From CAYRZL01 sp964428795 (lineage in GTDB: Bacteria > Bacillota > Clostridia > Lachnospirales > Lachnospiraceae): a DNA stretch of 34,933 bases. Positions 1 through 8,641 of the stretch are shown here, one piece after another (position 1 is the stretch's first letter; each line of letters opens with the position of its first letter). Under the pieces are notes generated by a model that searched no databases, had not been told where the DNA came from, and saw only the letters and a program-made list of their open reading frames with translations. The DNA lies in NCBI GenBank assembly GCA_964428795.1, contig CAYRZL010000017.1, positions 1-34,933 on the forward strand, in the 5' to 3' direction. The translations under genes and the position numbers were made by a program.

Positions 1-446
1 CGAATATCGGTAAAATTGTGCTTTCCGCAGGTAGGGCATGGCACGTTATGCTCCCCGATAAAATCCTTCATCTGCTCCTGTGTCCATCCGTCCACGGATC
101 CGCCCAGCTCAATATCGTTTTCCTGTGCAAAATCTTCAATGATCTTATCTGCACGGAAACGCTCATGACACTCGCGGCAGTCCATCAGCGGATCAGAAAA
201 TCCGCCCAGATGACCGGAAGCCACCCATGTCTGGGGATTCATCAAAATAGCACAGTCCACACCTACATTGTATGGATTCTCCATGATAAACTTCTGCCAC
301 CATGCTTTTTTCACATTATTCTTTAACTCCACACCCAGGTTACCGTAATCCCATGTGTTTGCCAGACCGCCATAGATCTCAGATCCGGAATATACAAAAC
401 CTCTGGCTTTTGCCAATGCAACAATTTTCTCCATTGTTTTTTCCAT
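1..446 (-). CDS. glyQS: Glycyl-tRNA synthetase, dimeric type (N-terminal part; continues past left edge)
   Basis: Charges tRNA-Gly with glycine in the cytoplasm; this is the single-chain alpha2 class II type found in Gram-positives and eukaryotes. About 148 N-terminal residues are visible. The opening MEKTMEKIVALAKARGF, followed by SEIYGGLANTWDYGNLGVEL, is the conserved start of the family, and two Cys pairs follow (CRECHERF and CPTCGKHNF) that match the zinc-binding insertion of the clostridial enzymes. A second ATG lies 6 bases upstream (452-450). The GGAGG is 10 bases from the ATG at 446 and only 4 from the one at 452, so 446 is preferred, but not firmly. It sits 19 bases after the lipoprotein gene and is probably the last or near-last gene of the era-recO operon. 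The frame is open to base 1, so the catalytic core and anticodon domain are outside the window. Confidence 0.95.
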   Translation of the reverse strand, partial: MEKTMEKIVALAKARGFVYSGSEIYGGLANTWDYGNLGVELKNNVKKAWWQKFIMENPYNVGVDCAILMNPQTWVASGHLGGFSDPLMDCRECHERFRADKIIEDFAQENDIELGGSVDGWTQEQMKDFIGEHNVPCPTCGKHNFTDI

Positions 447-465
447 ACTCATCTGTCCTCCAACT

Positions 466-1077
466 CTATTTATAAATAATATAATTTAAACCAAGTACCT
501 GATTTTCCGCCGGTTCAGCGATACTTACCGTAGATTTATCCACCATGGATGTACCCTCTGACGAAATATACAGGACGGTTCCGTCTATTTTTACATCTAC
601 CGGCTCATTGGTGATCACGATCTTGTTTTCTCCCTCAGAAAGTATGGTGGCTGCATCCGCTTCTGACGTTACAGCTCCCTCTTCTACCGAAGAAAAGCTC
701 GTGTCAAAATCATATCCTGCACTTTTTGCATCTGCAACCGTGCCGGAAAACAGCTCTGTACCATTAAACGAAACATAATCCTGTACGGAAGCATATTTTA
801 AATTCAGCTTTACATTTCCCTCTTCCGCTTCAAACAATTCTACCTTCAGACTTTTATCATCATTAGCAGCGGTATATTCAGCAACCGTCTGATTCACATA
901 TTCCTCAAGCTCCTCTGCGCTGTAATAATCTTTATCCAGCTTATCTACCGAAGCTGCTGTTACTTTTCCATTTTTCTGTATATATACGGTATCGCGTGTT
1001 ACATCAAGTTTCCCGCAGCCGGCAAGCAGACCGCAGCCCAGCACTGCCGCCAGACTCAGTGAGACTATTTTTCTCAT
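466..1077 (-). CDS. Small secreted lipoprotein of unknown function
   Basis: 203 residues with a clear lipoprotein signal: MRK, a hydrophobic stretch, then lipobox LLAG-C with Cys21 as the expected lipidation site. The mature part is rich in Asp, Glu, Ser and Val, has no further Cys, and shows no domain that I recognise; it should be anchored on the outer face of the membrane. An upstream in-frame ATG at 1092 is part of the ribosome binding site itself (GGGAGG, 7 bases before the ATG at 1077), so the shorter start is chosen. The gene lies between recO and glyQS, 55 bases after recO and 19 before glyQS, a place where many relatives have no gene; operon membership is inferred from spacing. Function unknown; a link to translation or repair cannot be read from the sequence. 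Confidence 0.85.
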   Translation of the reverse strand: MRKIVSLSLAAVLGCGLLAGCGKLDVTRDTVYIQKNGKVTAASVDKLDKDYYSAEELEEYVNQTVAEYTAANDDKSLKVELFEAEEGNVKLNLKYASVQDYVSFNGTELFSGTVADAKSAGYDFDTSFSSVEEGAVTSEADAATILSEGENKIVITNEPVDVKIDGTVLYISSEGTSMVDKSTVSIAEPAENQVLGLNYIIYK

Positions 1078-1132
1078 AATGTATCCTCCCATTCCAAACG
1101 AGACTATTTTTTATCTTAGCATGATGTTACAT

Positions 1133-1879
1133 TCATTTCAAGATAATTCCTCCCAAAAAGTCCAACGTTTTAAATTCTCTGTCTACCGCAAGCTTCATAC
1201 TCTCCCCGCAGACCCGCTCCAAAACATCCAGAATTTCAGGAGTTACGGTGAACGTATACAGTTTTCCGAGAGGAGAAGTCACTATGTATTGCAATGCGTA
1301 AAGGGCAGAGTCCGGCAGAAAGATCGTTCCGTCCGGATGGTAACAGGAATCGCACAATACACCGTGGCTCTTTCCGTGAAACGCATGTATCTTATCTTTT
1401 GTTCCACAGCTCATACAGGAAAAAAAATCGGGATATATCCCCTGAATCACCAGTGTACGCAATTCATAAATACAGCGCACCAGACGATGATCCAGCGATT
1501 TTACATTCAATGCACGCAATGTCTGATACAGAAGCTTTAACTGCTCTGTTCCATCCCCATTCTCCTGTACAAAATAGTCGGCTAATTCCAGAAAATAGAA
1601 GCCATATCCGGCTTTTTCCAGATCCTCAGACAGCTCCCGAAAGTAATTGGAGATGGAAGCCTTTACCACCGTGTAGGCATTCCGTCCCCGAAACGCCTCA
1701 AACTCTCCAAAGGCAAAGGGAGCGGTGGCTGCCAGCATAGAGCTGTTCGGCCTTCTGGCTCCCCGCACGAAAGCAGTAATCTTTCCCCGCTCTCTTGTGA
1801 GTATCGTTATACGTTTGTCATATTCCCCTACAGGCATGGCTGTCAACACCATCCCTGTCAGGCTCACACTCTGAGCCAT
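1133..1879 (-). CDS. recO: DNA repair protein RecO
   Basis: 248 residues, the usual length. RecO helps RecR and RecF load RecA on single-stranded DNA covered by SSB and anneals complementary strands. The N-terminal OB-fold opening (SLTGMVLTAMPVGEYDKRITILTRERGK) is typical, followed by the helical part and a four-cysteine zinc site, C155-x2-C158 and C176-x2-C179, as in the Deinococcus and Gram-positive proteins. The start at 1879 lies inside the end of the upstream yqzL-like gene (62-base overlap), so the two are translationally linked. The order era-yqzL-recO-glyQS is conserved in Bacilli and Clostridia, which strengthens the call. Confidence 0.96.
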   Translation of the reverse strand: MAQSVSLTGMVLTAMPVGEYDKRITILTRERGKITAFVRGARRPNSSMLAATAPFAFGEFEAFRGRNAYTVVKASISNYFRELSEDLEKAGYGFYFLELADYFVQENGDGTEQLKLLYQTLRALNVKSLDHRLVRCIYELRTLVIQGIYPDFFSCMSCGTKDKIHAFHGKSHGVLCDSCYHPDGTIFLPDSALYALQYIVTSPLGKLYTFTVTPEILDVLERVCGESMKLAVDREFKTLDFLGGIILK

Positions 1880-2009
1880 CTGCTCTCTCTCCCTCGCTTA
1901 CATACTTGTTACATTCCCATGTATTGTCAAATCTGTCATTGCTGCAGTAACGCAGGTAATCTGCCACTCTTCCGGTTTTTTCAAAACGCATCCATGTTTC
2001 ATCTGTCAT
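1818..2009 (-). CDS. YqzL-like small protein
   Basis: 63 residues. The opening MTDETWMRFEKTGRVADYLRY matches the pattern of the YqzL family (a short protein with a W-x-x-F-x-x-TG-x-x-x-x-YL motif) encoded between era and recO in Bacilli and Clostridia. The reading frame stays open upstream to 2123, but the ATG at 2009 follows a GAGGGGG ribosome binding site at about 9 bases and begins exactly at the conserved motif, so it is the true start. The tail after residue 35 is charged and poorly conserved, and its last 62 bases overlap recO. Its function is unknown; the fixed location suggests only coexpression with Era and RecO. Confidence 0.8.
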   Translation of the reverse strand: MTDETWMRFEKTGRVADYLRYCSNDRFDNTWECNKYVSEGERADGSECEPDRDGVDSHACRGI

Positions 2010-2112
2010 GTCCGTATCCCCCTCATTCAGTCTGAACAAAAGTATGCTTTTTGTTCTCCTGAAATTAGGTTCCCCGACACCATCACACTCTATCCTGCAC
2101 AAATACTGGAAA

Positions 2113-3021
2113 TCAATCCTCATTCTGACGATAGCCGAAATTTTTCAGTTGAATATCACTGTTTCTCCAGTCTTTGCGCACCTTCACCCAAAGCTGGAGA
2201 TTCGCTTTGCATTCCAGCATTTTTTCAATCTCAAAACGGGCATTGCTTCCTATCTTTTTGAGCATACTGCCGCCCTTTCCAATGATGATTCCCTTGTGGG
2301 ATTCCCGCTCACAGATGATGGTAGCCTCGATATCCACCATATTTCCTTTGGCGCGGGTCTTCATCTTTTCGATGGTTACTGCGATTCCGTGAGGAATCTC
2401 CTCATCCAGCGCATGAAGGGCTTTCTCCCGAATGATCTCCGCCACGATGGCACGCTCCGGCTGATCCGTAATGGTATCCTCATCGTAGAACATGGGACCG
2501 TAGGGAAGATATTTGAATATCATTTCAATGACCGTATCCGTATTATCCCCGTGCAATGCACTGATCGGTATGATCTCAGCAAAATCATAGATCTTGCGGT
2601 AATTGTCTATAAATCCAAATACTTCCTCCCGCTTCACCGTATCTATTTTATTTATGATAAGAATTACCGGTGTGGTGGTTCGCTGAAGCTGTTTTGCAAT
2701 ATGCTGTTCTCCTGCCCCGATAAAATCAGTTGCTTCCACAAGCCAGAGTATCACATCCACCTCTGTCAGTGTGCGCTCCGCCACATTTACCATGTACTCT
2801 CCGAGTTTGTTTTTCGCTTTGTGAATACCTGGTGTGTCCAGAAACACGATCTGTCCTCTGTTTTCATCCGTATAAACCGTCTGAATACGGTTTCTGGTAG
2901 TCTGCGGTTTTTTTGAAGTGATCGCTATCTTCTGACCGATCAACTGATTCATCAATGTGGATTTTCCCACATTCGGTCTCCCGATCAATGTGACAAATCC
3001 CGATTTAAAATCTGCCTTCAT
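2113..3021 (-). CDS. era: GTPase Era
   Basis: 302 residues, the standard length. Era binds the 3' end of 16S rRNA and checks late assembly of the 30S subunit; it is cytoplasmic and partly membrane-associated. Visible GTPase motifs: G1 GRPNVGKST at residues 14-22, G3 DTPG at 62-65, G4 NKID at 124-127 and SAL (G5) at about 154. The C-terminal KH domain carries the RNA-binding loop IIGKGG ending at residue 251. A strong AAGGAGG lies just before the ATG. It starts 9 bases after the M16 protease stop, so it belongs to that operon. Confidence 0.98.
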   Translation of the reverse strand: MKADFKSGFVTLIGRPNVGKSTLMNQLIGQKIAITSKKPQTTRNRIQTVYTDENRGQIVFLDTPGIHKAKNKLGEYMVNVAERTLTEVDVILWLVEATDFIGAGEQHIAKQLQRTTTPVILIINKIDTVKREEVFGFIDNYRKIYDFAEIIPISALHGDNTDTVIEMIFKYLPYGPMFYDEDTITDQPERAIVAEIIREKALHALDEEIPHGIAVTIEKMKTRAKGNMVDIEATIICERESHKGIIIGKGGSMLKKIGSNARFEIEKMLECKANLQLWVKVRKDWRNSDIQLKNFGYRQNED

Positions 3022-3030
3022 AGCTCCTCC

Positions 3031-5952
3031 TTAGGAATTCAGGTTTATAATCTTATCAAACAGATTCTTCTCTTCCTTGATCTTCTTCTCATTTCCGATC
3101 ACGCAGAGATATTCCGGGTCAAGAGCTGCCCGAATGGCAGGCGCAAGCCCTCTGATATCTTCCGGCTGTGTTTTCAGCACCTCATCACGCTCTTTTTGCA
3201 GCATTTCCTCTGTAATTCCGGACAGGTAACAATTCATAGAACGGTTTCCTTTTGCAAGTGGATTCATAGGAGTATCCATCTCACTGAATGTACCGATGAC
3301 ATACTTTGTCATATCCCTCTCATCTGCATCAAACTGCTCTAAATATTCCGGTGTCTTTTCATATACCTCATTGGTTCGGGACAGATTCGGATCACGATAG
3401 GACGTAAAGAAAACGTCCCCTCCTTTTGTAAAACCGCTCATACATCCATATGCGCCGCCCCGGACACGAATCTGGGTCCACAGATAATCATAACTCAGTA
3501 TCGTCTTTAATACCTGGAATGTGCCGGTATAAGTATATCCGGCATCAGAGTAGTTTCCTGCTCTGCCCACATACAATATCTGAGATGCATCCATATAGCC
3601 TTCCTTCGCAGCCTCACAACCGATCTGAACCGGTTTCTTTTCTACACATGTCTTTGGCATACTCTTTAACAGCATCCGCAATGCCTCCTCGGATACTCTA
3701 TATCCTTCCTCATTTGCAATACATCCTATCATCAGATGATCTGCTGAAAATATCATACTGCAAAGCCCGGAAAGCTTTTTCTTTAAATCCTCTTTCTCTT
3801 CTTCAAAATGTCCGGCAAGATACTCCAGCAGCTTATACTGCTCGATTCCCTGGGTCATATCCGTATATCTTGCCCGGGGCAGATAGGATGCCATGGCTTT
3901 TGTGGCAGATACTGTATGTCCGCTGGATGAAATATACGCCTGCATGGATACTTTTAACTGCGTAATAATCTCCTGCAGCCGCTTATCGTCCGTCATAACC
4001 GTATGATACAGCATCTTTTCGACCAACTCCAAAGCCTTTTGTGTCTTATTAAAAAACGATTTTATTTTTATCTCGTACTTTGACTGATAATCATCCTTCT
4101 GTCCGCATACCGGATACAACTGGATATTTTGACTGATACCTCCGGTGTGAAGATTGATCTCGTTTGCAAATGTTCCGTAGGTCATATCCTCCATATCCAT
4201 AAATCCGATGACATTTTTCAAAATGCCCATATAAGGAACCAGATCCTGTGGGATGTGCTTTACATCAAACATCAGATTCAGATAAACGATTCCATTGGAC
4301 TCAATATTATGGTGGATGGTTTTGATCCCCATGATCTCTTTCTCATCATTCCGAAGGGGAAGTATGTCCTTCCTCAGATCGCTTCTGGATAACAGCGGAA
4401 TTGTCTCCAATGCTTCTTTCGGAGATGGGGCCTCCTGATACTCTGCCAGTTCTTTTGTCTCACGGATCAATGTTTCGATCTGTTCCTCACTGAGTGATTC
4501 TTTGTATGCCTGAAGTTTTTCCTCCAGCTTTTTCTCCTTCTCATCATTCAGCCCGATCTTCGGCAATATAGTGACCACCGACGCATGGGTATTTTTAAGC
4601 ATATATTTCTCGATCAGGTTTTCAAAATAGTCTGTTTCCACCATTTCACGCAGAAATGCGTATACTTCGGACTCCTGCGTATGCAGGAAAGGCTGATTTT
4701 CATCATAGATCCAGCTATCCAGCATCTGAAGTCCGGTCATCAGTCCTCTGGGGAAGCGTCCGAAATCCGCCTCTCTGTACTTGAACTCGGAACCGTTGAT
4801 ACCTGCCATAAGCGCCTTTTTATCAATCCCATTTGCCGCCTGTTCTTCTAATACAGAACGAATGATAGAGACAAATTTATCTTTATCGGAAGCGTTTGCT
4901 CCCTTTACAGCGATGGAAAAAATCGGCTGATATATGCCATTGTCATAATAGCTCATCACATCTTTGCCGATTCCGGCATCCAGCAATGCCTGCTTCACCG
5001 GAGCTCCCTGAGTGCCAAACAGTGCATAATCCAGGATTTCAAAGGCAATGTACAGTTGTTTATCCAGTGCATTACCGATCACCATGTTATAAGAAAGATA
5101 TGTGTTATTCTCCTCGCTCTCACTGCTGGAAATGGAATAATACCCTTCTTTCTCCACCGGCTTTTCAAAAGTTTTTTGAGGTCTGATCTCGGAATCTATG
5201 TCCATCTTCTCAAAATGTGACAAATAGTATTCATCCATCCAGATCAGCTTCTCTGCCGGGTCCATATCTCCGTACAGATAAATATAGCTGTTGGACGGGT
5301 GATAATAAGTCCTGTGAAAATCCAGATATTCCTCTCTTGTCAAAGTAGGAATAAAATCAGGATCTCCGCCGGAATCACAGCCATAGGTAGTATCGGGAAA
5401 CAGAGAGTTCTGAATTGCAGAATCCAGTACACTCTCCGGTGAAGAATAAGCGCCCTTCATCTCATTATATACTACACCATTGATCATAATGGGCTCGTCC
5501 TTACTGTTTAACTCGTAGTGCCATCCTTCCTGCTTAAAAATCTCCGGATAATGATAAATATTCGGATAAAACACTGCATCCAGATATACATGCATCAGAT
5601 TCTGAAAATCCGTATCATTGCAGCTTGCAACCGGATAAACCGTTTTATCGGGCCATGTCATGGCATTTAAAAATGTATTCAGGGACCCCTTTGCAAGCTC
5701 GATAAACGGGTCTTTTACCGGAAACTGTTCAGAACCGCATAAAACCGTGTGCTCGATAATATGCGGTACGCCGGTGCGGTCATTGACCGGAGTACGAAAG
5801 CCCACATAAAATACTTTATTTTCATCATCATTTGATATAATACTGATTCGGGCTCCACTTTTCTTATGCCGGAGCAGATAACCGACTGCATTCAGATCCT
5901 TTAATTCTACCTGGTTCAAAAGCTCATAAGTGTCTAACTCGTTTATATTCAT
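3031..5952 (-). CDS. M16C (PreP/insulinase-type) zinc metalloprotease
   Basis: 973 residues, the length of the presequence-protease (PreP) branch of peptidase family M16. These enzymes form a closed chamber that degrades peptides. The inverted zinc motif HIIEH is at residues 64-68 and the third ligand candidate is Glu164 in NEMKGAYSSPES; the 96-residue spacing from His68 equals that in PreP. There is no signal peptide, so it is probably cytosolic and may clear peptides there. It is the first gene after the promoter at 5982-6010, with AAAGGAG ahead of the ATG, and is followed closely by era. The substrate in this organism is unknown. Confidence 0.93.
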   Translation of the reverse strand: MNINELDTYELLNQVELKDLNAVGYLLRHKKSGARISIISNDDENKVFYVGFRTPVNDRTGVPHIIEHTVLCGSEQFPVKDPFIELAKGSLNTFLNAMTWPDKTVYPVASCNDTDFQNLMHVYLDAVFYPNIYHYPEIFKQEGWHYELNSKDEPIMINGVVYNEMKGAYSSPESVLDSAIQNSLFPDTTYGCDSGGDPDFIPTLTREEYLDFHRTYYHPSNSYIYLYGDMDPAEKLIWMDEYYLSHFEKMDIDSEIRPQKTFEKPVEKEGYYSISSSESEENNTYLSYNMVIGNALDKQLYIAFEILDYALFGTQGAPVKQALLDAGIGKDVMSYYDNGIYQPIFSIAVKGANASDKDKFVSIIRSVLEEQAANGIDKKALMAGINGSEFKYREADFGRFPRGLMTGLQMLDSWIYDENQPFLHTQESEVYAFLREMVETDYFENLIEKYMLKNTHASVVTILPKIGLNDEKEKKLEEKLQAYKESLSEEQIETLIRETKELAEYQEAPSPKEALETIPLLSRSDLRKDILPLRNDEKEIMGIKTIHHNIESNGIVYLNLMFDVKHIPQDLVPYMGILKNVIGFMDMEDMTYGTFANEINLHTGGISQNIQLYPVCGQKDDYQSKYEIKIKSFFNKTQKALELVEKMLYHTVMTDDKRLQEIITQLKVSMQAYISSSGHTVSATKAMASYLPRARYTDMTQGIEQYKLLEYLAGHFEEEKEDLKKKLSGLCSMIFSADHLMIGCIANEEGYRVSEEALRMLLKSMPKTCVEKKPVQIGCEAAKEGYMDASQILYVGRAGNYSDAGYTYTGTFQVLKTILSYDYLWTQIRVRGGAYGCMSGFTKGGDVFFTSYRDPNLSRTNEVYEKTPEYLEQFDADERDMTKYVIGTFSEMDTPMNPLAKGNRSMNCYLSGITEEMLQKERDEVLKTQPEDIRGLAPAIRAALDPEYLCVIGNEKKIKEEKNLFDKIINLNS

Positions 5953-5981
5953 ATTGCGTCTCCTTTTACTAAACTTTTTTT

Positions 5982-6010
5982 AGTATATCATGTTTTTTTT
6001 CCCCAGTAAA
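5982..6010 (-). promoter_or_regulatory. Promoter for the M16 protease-era-recO-glyQS operon
   Basis: On the minus strand, -35 TTTACT (6005-6010) and -10 TATACT (5982-5987) are separated by 17 bases, with an extended -10 TG one base ahead of the -10 box. An inverted repeat TACTAAA/TTTAGTA with a 5-base centre lies at the expected start point (about 5967-5985) and overlaps the -10 box, so it could be an operator. Seen by eye; not experimentally supported. Confidence 0.7.
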
Positions 6011-6017
6011 TATACAG

Positions 6018-6050
6018 AAAAAAGGAACTGCTCTTCACGAACAGTTCCCC
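6018..6050 (-). terminator. Rho-independent terminator of the cold-shock gene
   Basis: In the minus-strand RNA, GGAACTG (from 6048-6042) pairs with CAGTTCC (from 6030-6024), followed directly by six T residues (6023-6018). It lies 37 bases after the csp stop codon and just ahead of the next promoter, so it insulates the two units. Confidence 0.85.
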
Positions 6051-6086
6051 GGTTTTGTTTCTATTTTTGACTGTTAAAACTATAAA

Positions 6087-6290
6087 CTAGCCCAGACGAA
6101 CAACGTTTGCTGCCTGTGGTCCTTTATCACCTTCAACTACCTCAAACTCAACGGTCTCGCCATCCTTCAGCTCTTTGAAACCGTCCATCTGAAGTGCAGA
6201 AAAATGAACAAATACGTCATTTCCTTCTGCATCAGAAATAAATCCATAACCCTTCTTTGCATTAAACCATTTCACGGTACCCTGCTGCAT
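6087..6290 (-). CDS. Cold-shock protein (CspA/CspB family RNA chaperone)
   Basis: 67 residues, a complete cold-shock domain. It binds single-stranded RNA and DNA and melts RNA structure. RNP1 KGYGFI is at residues 13-18 and RNP2 VFVHF at 26-30; the start MQQGTVKWFN is typical. GAGGAGG precedes the ATG. It stands alone between its own promoter and terminator, with a 5' untranslated leader of about 75 bases as often seen for csp genes. Which csp paralogue it is cannot be told from the window. Confidence 0.97.
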   Translation of the reverse strand: MQQGTVKWFNAKKGYGFISDAEGNDVFVHFSALQMDGFKELKDGETVEFEVVEGDKGPQAANVVRLG

Positions 6291-6372
6291 AAAACTTCCT
6301 CCTCAATACTTCTTTAAATACACAGCATATGCTTGTCCTAAAAGCCAAACAGTGTGTGCTTACTACATATTT

Positions 6373-6401
6373 AAATTATCATAGTTCACGTTATTAGTCA
6401 A
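6373..6401 (-). promoter_or_regulatory. Promoter of the cold-shock gene
   Basis: Minus strand -35 TTGACT (6396-6401), 17-base spacer, -10 TAATTT (6373-6378) with an extended -10 TG. It begins 8 bases after the mscS stop codon. Predicted transcription start is near 6366, leaving a leader of about 75 bases, long enough for the temperature-dependent folding seen in other csp leaders (inference). Confidence 0.75.
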
Positions 6402-6408
6402 TAAATTT

Positions 6409-7326
6409 TCATTTTTTTCCATTCTTTTTTGTCACATGAACGTCCATTTGAGGATATGGAATGGAAATATGATGCTCATCCAGGGCTAATTTTACATTTT
6501 CCAGGATACGCCAGCGGGCAGGCCAGTACTCCTCTCCCAAAACCCACATGCGGGTACCGATCACCACACTGCTGTCGGACAGTTCCGAAACATACACTAA
6601 AATCTCCTGCTCCGGCAGTCTGGAAGGCTCTTTCTCCAGCTCCCGGCGGATCACCTCTTTTGCTTTCCTCAGATCGGCGTCATAGGAAATCATAAATTCC
6701 AGATCCAGTCTCCGCTCATTCTGCATAGTCACATTGGTCAGACTTCCGTTAGACAAAGCCCCGTTCGGCAAAATCACAGTCTTGTTATCAATGGTCAGAA
6801 GTTTTGTGTAAAACAACTGAATCTCCGTCACGGTTCCCTCATTTTTATGATTGTCCTCTATGATATAATCTCCTACCTTAAACGGTTTCAGCAGCAAGAT
6901 CAATACACCGCCGGCAAAATTGGACAGGCTTCCCTGAAGGGCAAGACCTACCGATAATCCCACAGAACCTACGATGGCTATGACGGAGCTTGCTGTGATG
7001 CCAAACCTTGCAAGGACGACCATGATCAATGCAAAGTACAAAAACAGCTTCAACAGGTTCTGCAAAAACTGTTTCAGTCCCTCATCCAGCTTTGATTTAT
7101 CAAAAGCCTTTTTTGCCAGACGCATGATCAATTTTATAATTTGTATGCCCACCAATAAAACAATGACCGCTATGATCAGTTTTACACAAAAATTCAATAC
7201 CAGAGGCATACTGTCCGCCAGATACTGCTTAAACACAGACGGAGACATGATCTCCACATCCTGCGTCAGCGCCTCAGCAATCTCTCCCGTATCGATTTCT
7301 TCTGTTCTGTAAATATCCGTAAACAT
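6409..7326 (-). CDS. mscS: Small-conductance mechanosensitive channel, MscS family
   Basis: 305 residues, close to E. coli MscS. It forms a heptameric membrane channel that opens under tension to release solutes after osmotic downshock. Hydrophobic helices are at about 43-66, 88-108 and 114-147; the third carries the glycine/alanine-rich pore helix ending in GLALQGSLSNFAGG, followed by the beta domain KPFKVGDYI and the cytoplasmic alpha/beta domain. The start has AGAAGGG upstream. It lies 12 bases downstream of the DUF1015 gene and is probably cotranscribed with it; no terminator separates mscS from the csp promoter. Confidence 0.95.
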   Translation of the reverse strand: MFTDIYRTEEIDTGEIAEALTQDVEIMSPSVFKQYLADSMPLVLNFCVKLIIAVIVLLVGIQIIKLIMRLAKKAFDKSKLDEGLKQFLQNLLKLFLYFALIMVVLARFGITASSVIAIVGSVGLSVGLALQGSLSNFAGGVLILLLKPFKVGDYIIEDNHKNEGTVTEIQLFYTKLLTIDNKTVILPNGALSNGSLTNVTMQNERRLDLEFMISYDADLRKAKEVIRRELEKEPSRLPEQEILVYVSELSDSSVVIGTRMWVLGEEYWPARWRILENVKLALDEHHISIPYPQMDVHVTKKNGKK

Positions 7327-7338
7327 ATATTACCCTTC

Positions 7339-8574
7339 TTAAATCTCATGTATAAACAGACCGCTGCGCAGCTTCGGCTCAAACCAGGTCGATTTTGGCG
7401 GCATAAGCAATCCCGCATCCGCAACTGCAAATAATTCTCCGCTGGAAGTAGGATACATGGCAAAAGCAGCCGCACAATCCATACTGCATCTGCGCTCCAG
7501 CTCCTTCAACCCTCTGATGCCCCCCACAAAATCAATCCGGGCATCCGTCTTTGGATCCTCAATACCAAGTACCGGCTGCAGCAAAAGATCCTGCAACAAT
7601 GATACATCCAGTCCCTTCACCGGATCAGTGCTCCTGTCTTTATCCTTTATTGTGCAGGAATACCACTGACCATCCAGATACATGGTAAATGTACCCTTTT
7701 TCCCGGGTTTGTTGTATGCACAGGTCGTCGGATGCACCTCAAACAAATCTTTCACCTTCATCAGAAATTCCTCTTCAGACAGTCCGTTCAGATCCTTCAC
7801 TACACGGTTATAATCCATGATCATCAACTGTTCATCCGGGAAAAGAACGGAAAGGAAATAGTTAAACTCCTCCGTACCATCGTAACCGGGATGCTCCTGA
7901 CGACGTTTGAATCCAACCTTCACCGCAGATGCGGCTCTGTGATGTCCGTCCGCAATGTAAATTTCATTGATATTTGCAAAAGCAGTCTCTATGATCTCTA
8001 TATCCATATCTTCTGAAATCACCCACACACGATGCCCGATTCCATCCGGTGACACAAAATCATACAGCGCAGATTCCTTTTTTATCCGGTCCACCACCGC
8101 GTTAATCTCCTCTTTTGCGCGATATGCAAGGAAAATAGGCCCCGTCTGGGCATTGCAGGTATCTACATGGCGGATACGGTCTGCTTCCTTCTCCGCTCTC
8201 GTATTCTCATGTTTTTTGATCACATTATCCGCATAGTCATCAATGGATGCGCAGGCTGTGATGCCCGTCTGGCTGCGTCCGTTCATGGTCAGCTCATAAA
8301 TGTAATACACCGGTTTTTCTTCCCGGACAAAATCACCGGCATCTACCATCTCCCACAGGGTATCATGAGCCCGCTGATAAACCTCCGGTGCATAGGCGTC
8401 CACGTCATCGGAAAACTGTGTCTCTGCCCGGTCAATCTTTAAAAAGGACATTGGCTCCTTCTCTACTTCAAGCTTCGCCTCCGCCCGGTTATATACATCA
8501 TAAGGCAACGCCGCAATTCTATCTGCTTTATCTGCTGCAGGTCTGATTCCTGCAAAGGGTTTGATCACTGCCAT
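7339..8574 (-). CDS. DUF1015 family protein linked to serC-serA
   Basis: 411 residues from the ATG at 8574, which follows AAGGAGG at 6 bases; an open frame continues upstream to 8631 but only through the terminator of serA, so it is not coding. The opening MAVIKPFAGIRPA and the block IADGHHRAASA (residues 207-217) are hallmarks of DUF1015, a cytoplasmic family without a proven function that is often encoded beside serA and serC in Firmicutes. No membrane segment or signal is seen. The DGHHR block resembles the motif of ParB/Srx-fold free serine kinases, so a role in serine or phosphoserine metabolism is suggested as inference only. mscS follows 12 bases later. Confidence 0.88.
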   Translation of the reverse strand: MAVIKPFAGIRPAADKADRIAALPYDVYNRAEAKLEVEKEPMSFLKIDRAETQFSDDVDAYAPEVYQRAHDTLWEMVDAGDFVREEKPVYYIYELTMNGRSQTGITACASIDDYADNVIKKHENTRAEKEADRIRHVDTCNAQTGPIFLAYRAKEEINAVVDRIKKESALYDFVSPDGIGHRVWVISEDMDIEIIETAFANINEIYIADGHHRAASAVKVGFKRRQEHPGYDGTEEFNYFLSVLFPDEQLMIMDYNRVVKDLNGLSEEEFLMKVKDLFEVHPTTCAYNKPGKKGTFTMYLDGQWYSCTIKDKDRSTDPVKGLDVSLLQDLLLQPVLGIEDPKTDARIDFVGGIRGLKELERRCSMDCAAAFAMYPTSSGELFAVADAGLLMPPKSTWFEPKLRSGLFIHEI

Positions 8575-8589
8575 CTTATGCCTCCTTCG

Positions 8590-8626
8590 AAAAAAGCCGG
8601 AGACAAATAGAAACTTGCCTCCGGCG
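8590..8626 (-). terminator. Terminator between serA and the DUF1015 gene
   Basis: In minus-strand RNA, GCCGGAG (8625-8619) pairs with CTCCGGC (8602-8596) across a 16-base loop and is followed by six T residues (8595-8590). The ribosome binding site of the DUF1015 gene begins only a few bases after the T tract, so this hairpin ends the serA message and at the same time forms the immediate leader of the next gene. Confidence 0.85.
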
Positions 8627-8641
8627 TTCACATTATCATTC

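Noticed and set aside
2008..2916. 302-codon open frame on plus across era
   Set aside because: Mirror frame of era with no ribosome site and no recognisable domain.
8575..8631. 19-residue N-terminal extension of DUF1015
   Set aside because: It translates the serA terminator and the ribosome binding site.
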